A DNA stretch of 14,230 bases from contig JANYHX010000161.1 in NCBI GenBank assembly GCA_025362155.1, forward strand, positions 1-14,230, read 5' to 3'. The notes below the pieces were generated by a model. It was not told the origin of the DNA and did no database searches. It was given only the letters and a program-made list of their open reading frames with translations. This DNA comes from Gallionella sp. GTDB lineage: Bacteria > Pseudomonadota > Gammaproteobacteria > Burkholderiales > Gallionellaceae. Below, piece by piece: positions 14,026 to 14,230 of this stretch. The stretch's first letter is position 1. Every line of letters starts with the position of its first letter. The position numbers were made by a program, and so were the translations under genes.

Positions 14026-14230
14026 ATGCCTGCCATACGCGCTATTCTCATTCTTATTGCCCTTGCTTTGACCGGATGTGCATCCACCCGAACCAAAAAC
14101 CCGGCTGACCCGCTGGAATCATTTAATCGCGGCATTTATAAATTCAACGATACTGTCGATAAAGCTGTCATCAAACCGGTTGCGCGAGGATATAAAGCAG
14201 CCATACCAGCGGTGGGCAGGATTATGATTT
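14026..14230 (+). CDS. mlaA: MlaA (VacJ) outer-membrane lipoprotein, 5' part only
   Basis: MlaA is the outer-membrane component of the Mla system, which removes misplaced phospholipids from the outer leaflet and passes them to MlaC for return to the inner membrane. Sixty-eight codons are visible and the gene runs off the window. The lipoprotein signal ends in LTGC (C18). It is followed by NPADPLESFNRGIYKFND and DKAVIKPVARGYKAAIP, a hallmark stretch of the VacJ family. No Shine-Dalgarno is obvious before the ATG. The preceding Nudix gene is on the same strand, 86 bp away, with a possible separate promoter in between. Confidence 0.92.
   Translation, partial: MPAIRAILILIALALTGCASTRTKNPADPLESFNRGIYKFNDTVDKAVIKPVARGYKAAIPAVGRIMI

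Overview
This window looks like a chromosomal, mostly housekeeping stretch of a betaproteobacterium. The divergent bamD / rluD-pgeF arrangement, the BamD and MlaA lipoproteins, RimO, and an OxyR with both redox cysteines all point to a Gram-negative proteobacterium. A Tat-exported phosphoesterase paired with a c-type cytochrome, together with short palindromic intergenic repeats, would fit a Nitrosomonadales/Gallionellaceae-like lineage. That placement is inference; no rRNA or other marker is present.

Layout. Positions 1-57 hold an inverted repeat. A DinG/YoaA-type helicase (124-2142, +) follows and carries a palindromic repeat inside its coding sequence. It converges, with a 5 bp gap, on a SufS/NifS-type cysteine desulfurase-like protein (2148-3650, -). 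Next on the minus strand are a secreted DUF1566 protein (3774-4301), two tandem terminators, and a two-gene operon made of a Tat-type metallophosphoesterase (4951-5970) and a monohaem cytochrome c (4419-4937). A 444 bp divergent region separates this operon from an OxyR-family regulator (6415-7326, +). OxyR converges on rimO (7357-8703, -), which lies 2 bp downstream of a ZIP-family metal transporter (8706-9491, -).

From 9642 to 11259 the window is more dynamic. A decayed second copy of the 3' part of pgeF lies just before the ZIP gene. It is separated from the intact pgeF (10525-11259, -) by a Phd/VapC-type toxin-antitoxin module (9778-10400, -). rluD overlaps pgeF by 14 bp and is divergent from bamD (12357-13115, +); the two putative ATG starts share bases on opposite strands. 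After bamD comes a structured inverted-repeat element of about 190 bp (13204-13391). Its right arm supplies the apparent Shine-Dalgarno of a zinc-ribbon Nudix hydrolase gene (13394-13939, +). The window ends in the first 68 codons of mlaA (14026 onward, +), preceded by a perfect 16 bp palindrome.

Functional themes are outer-membrane biogenesis and lipid asymmetry (BamD, MlaA), ribosome modification (RluD, RimO), peptidoglycan quality control (PgeF), DNA repair (DinG/YoaA), oxidative-stress sensing (OxyR) and metal transport (ZIP). I see no large unknown system. The most unusual items are the pgeF ghost flanking the toxin-antitoxin module, the structured element that donates a ribosome binding site, the Tat phosphoesterase with an altered metal-site motif beside a cytochrome, and the repeat inside the helicase gene.
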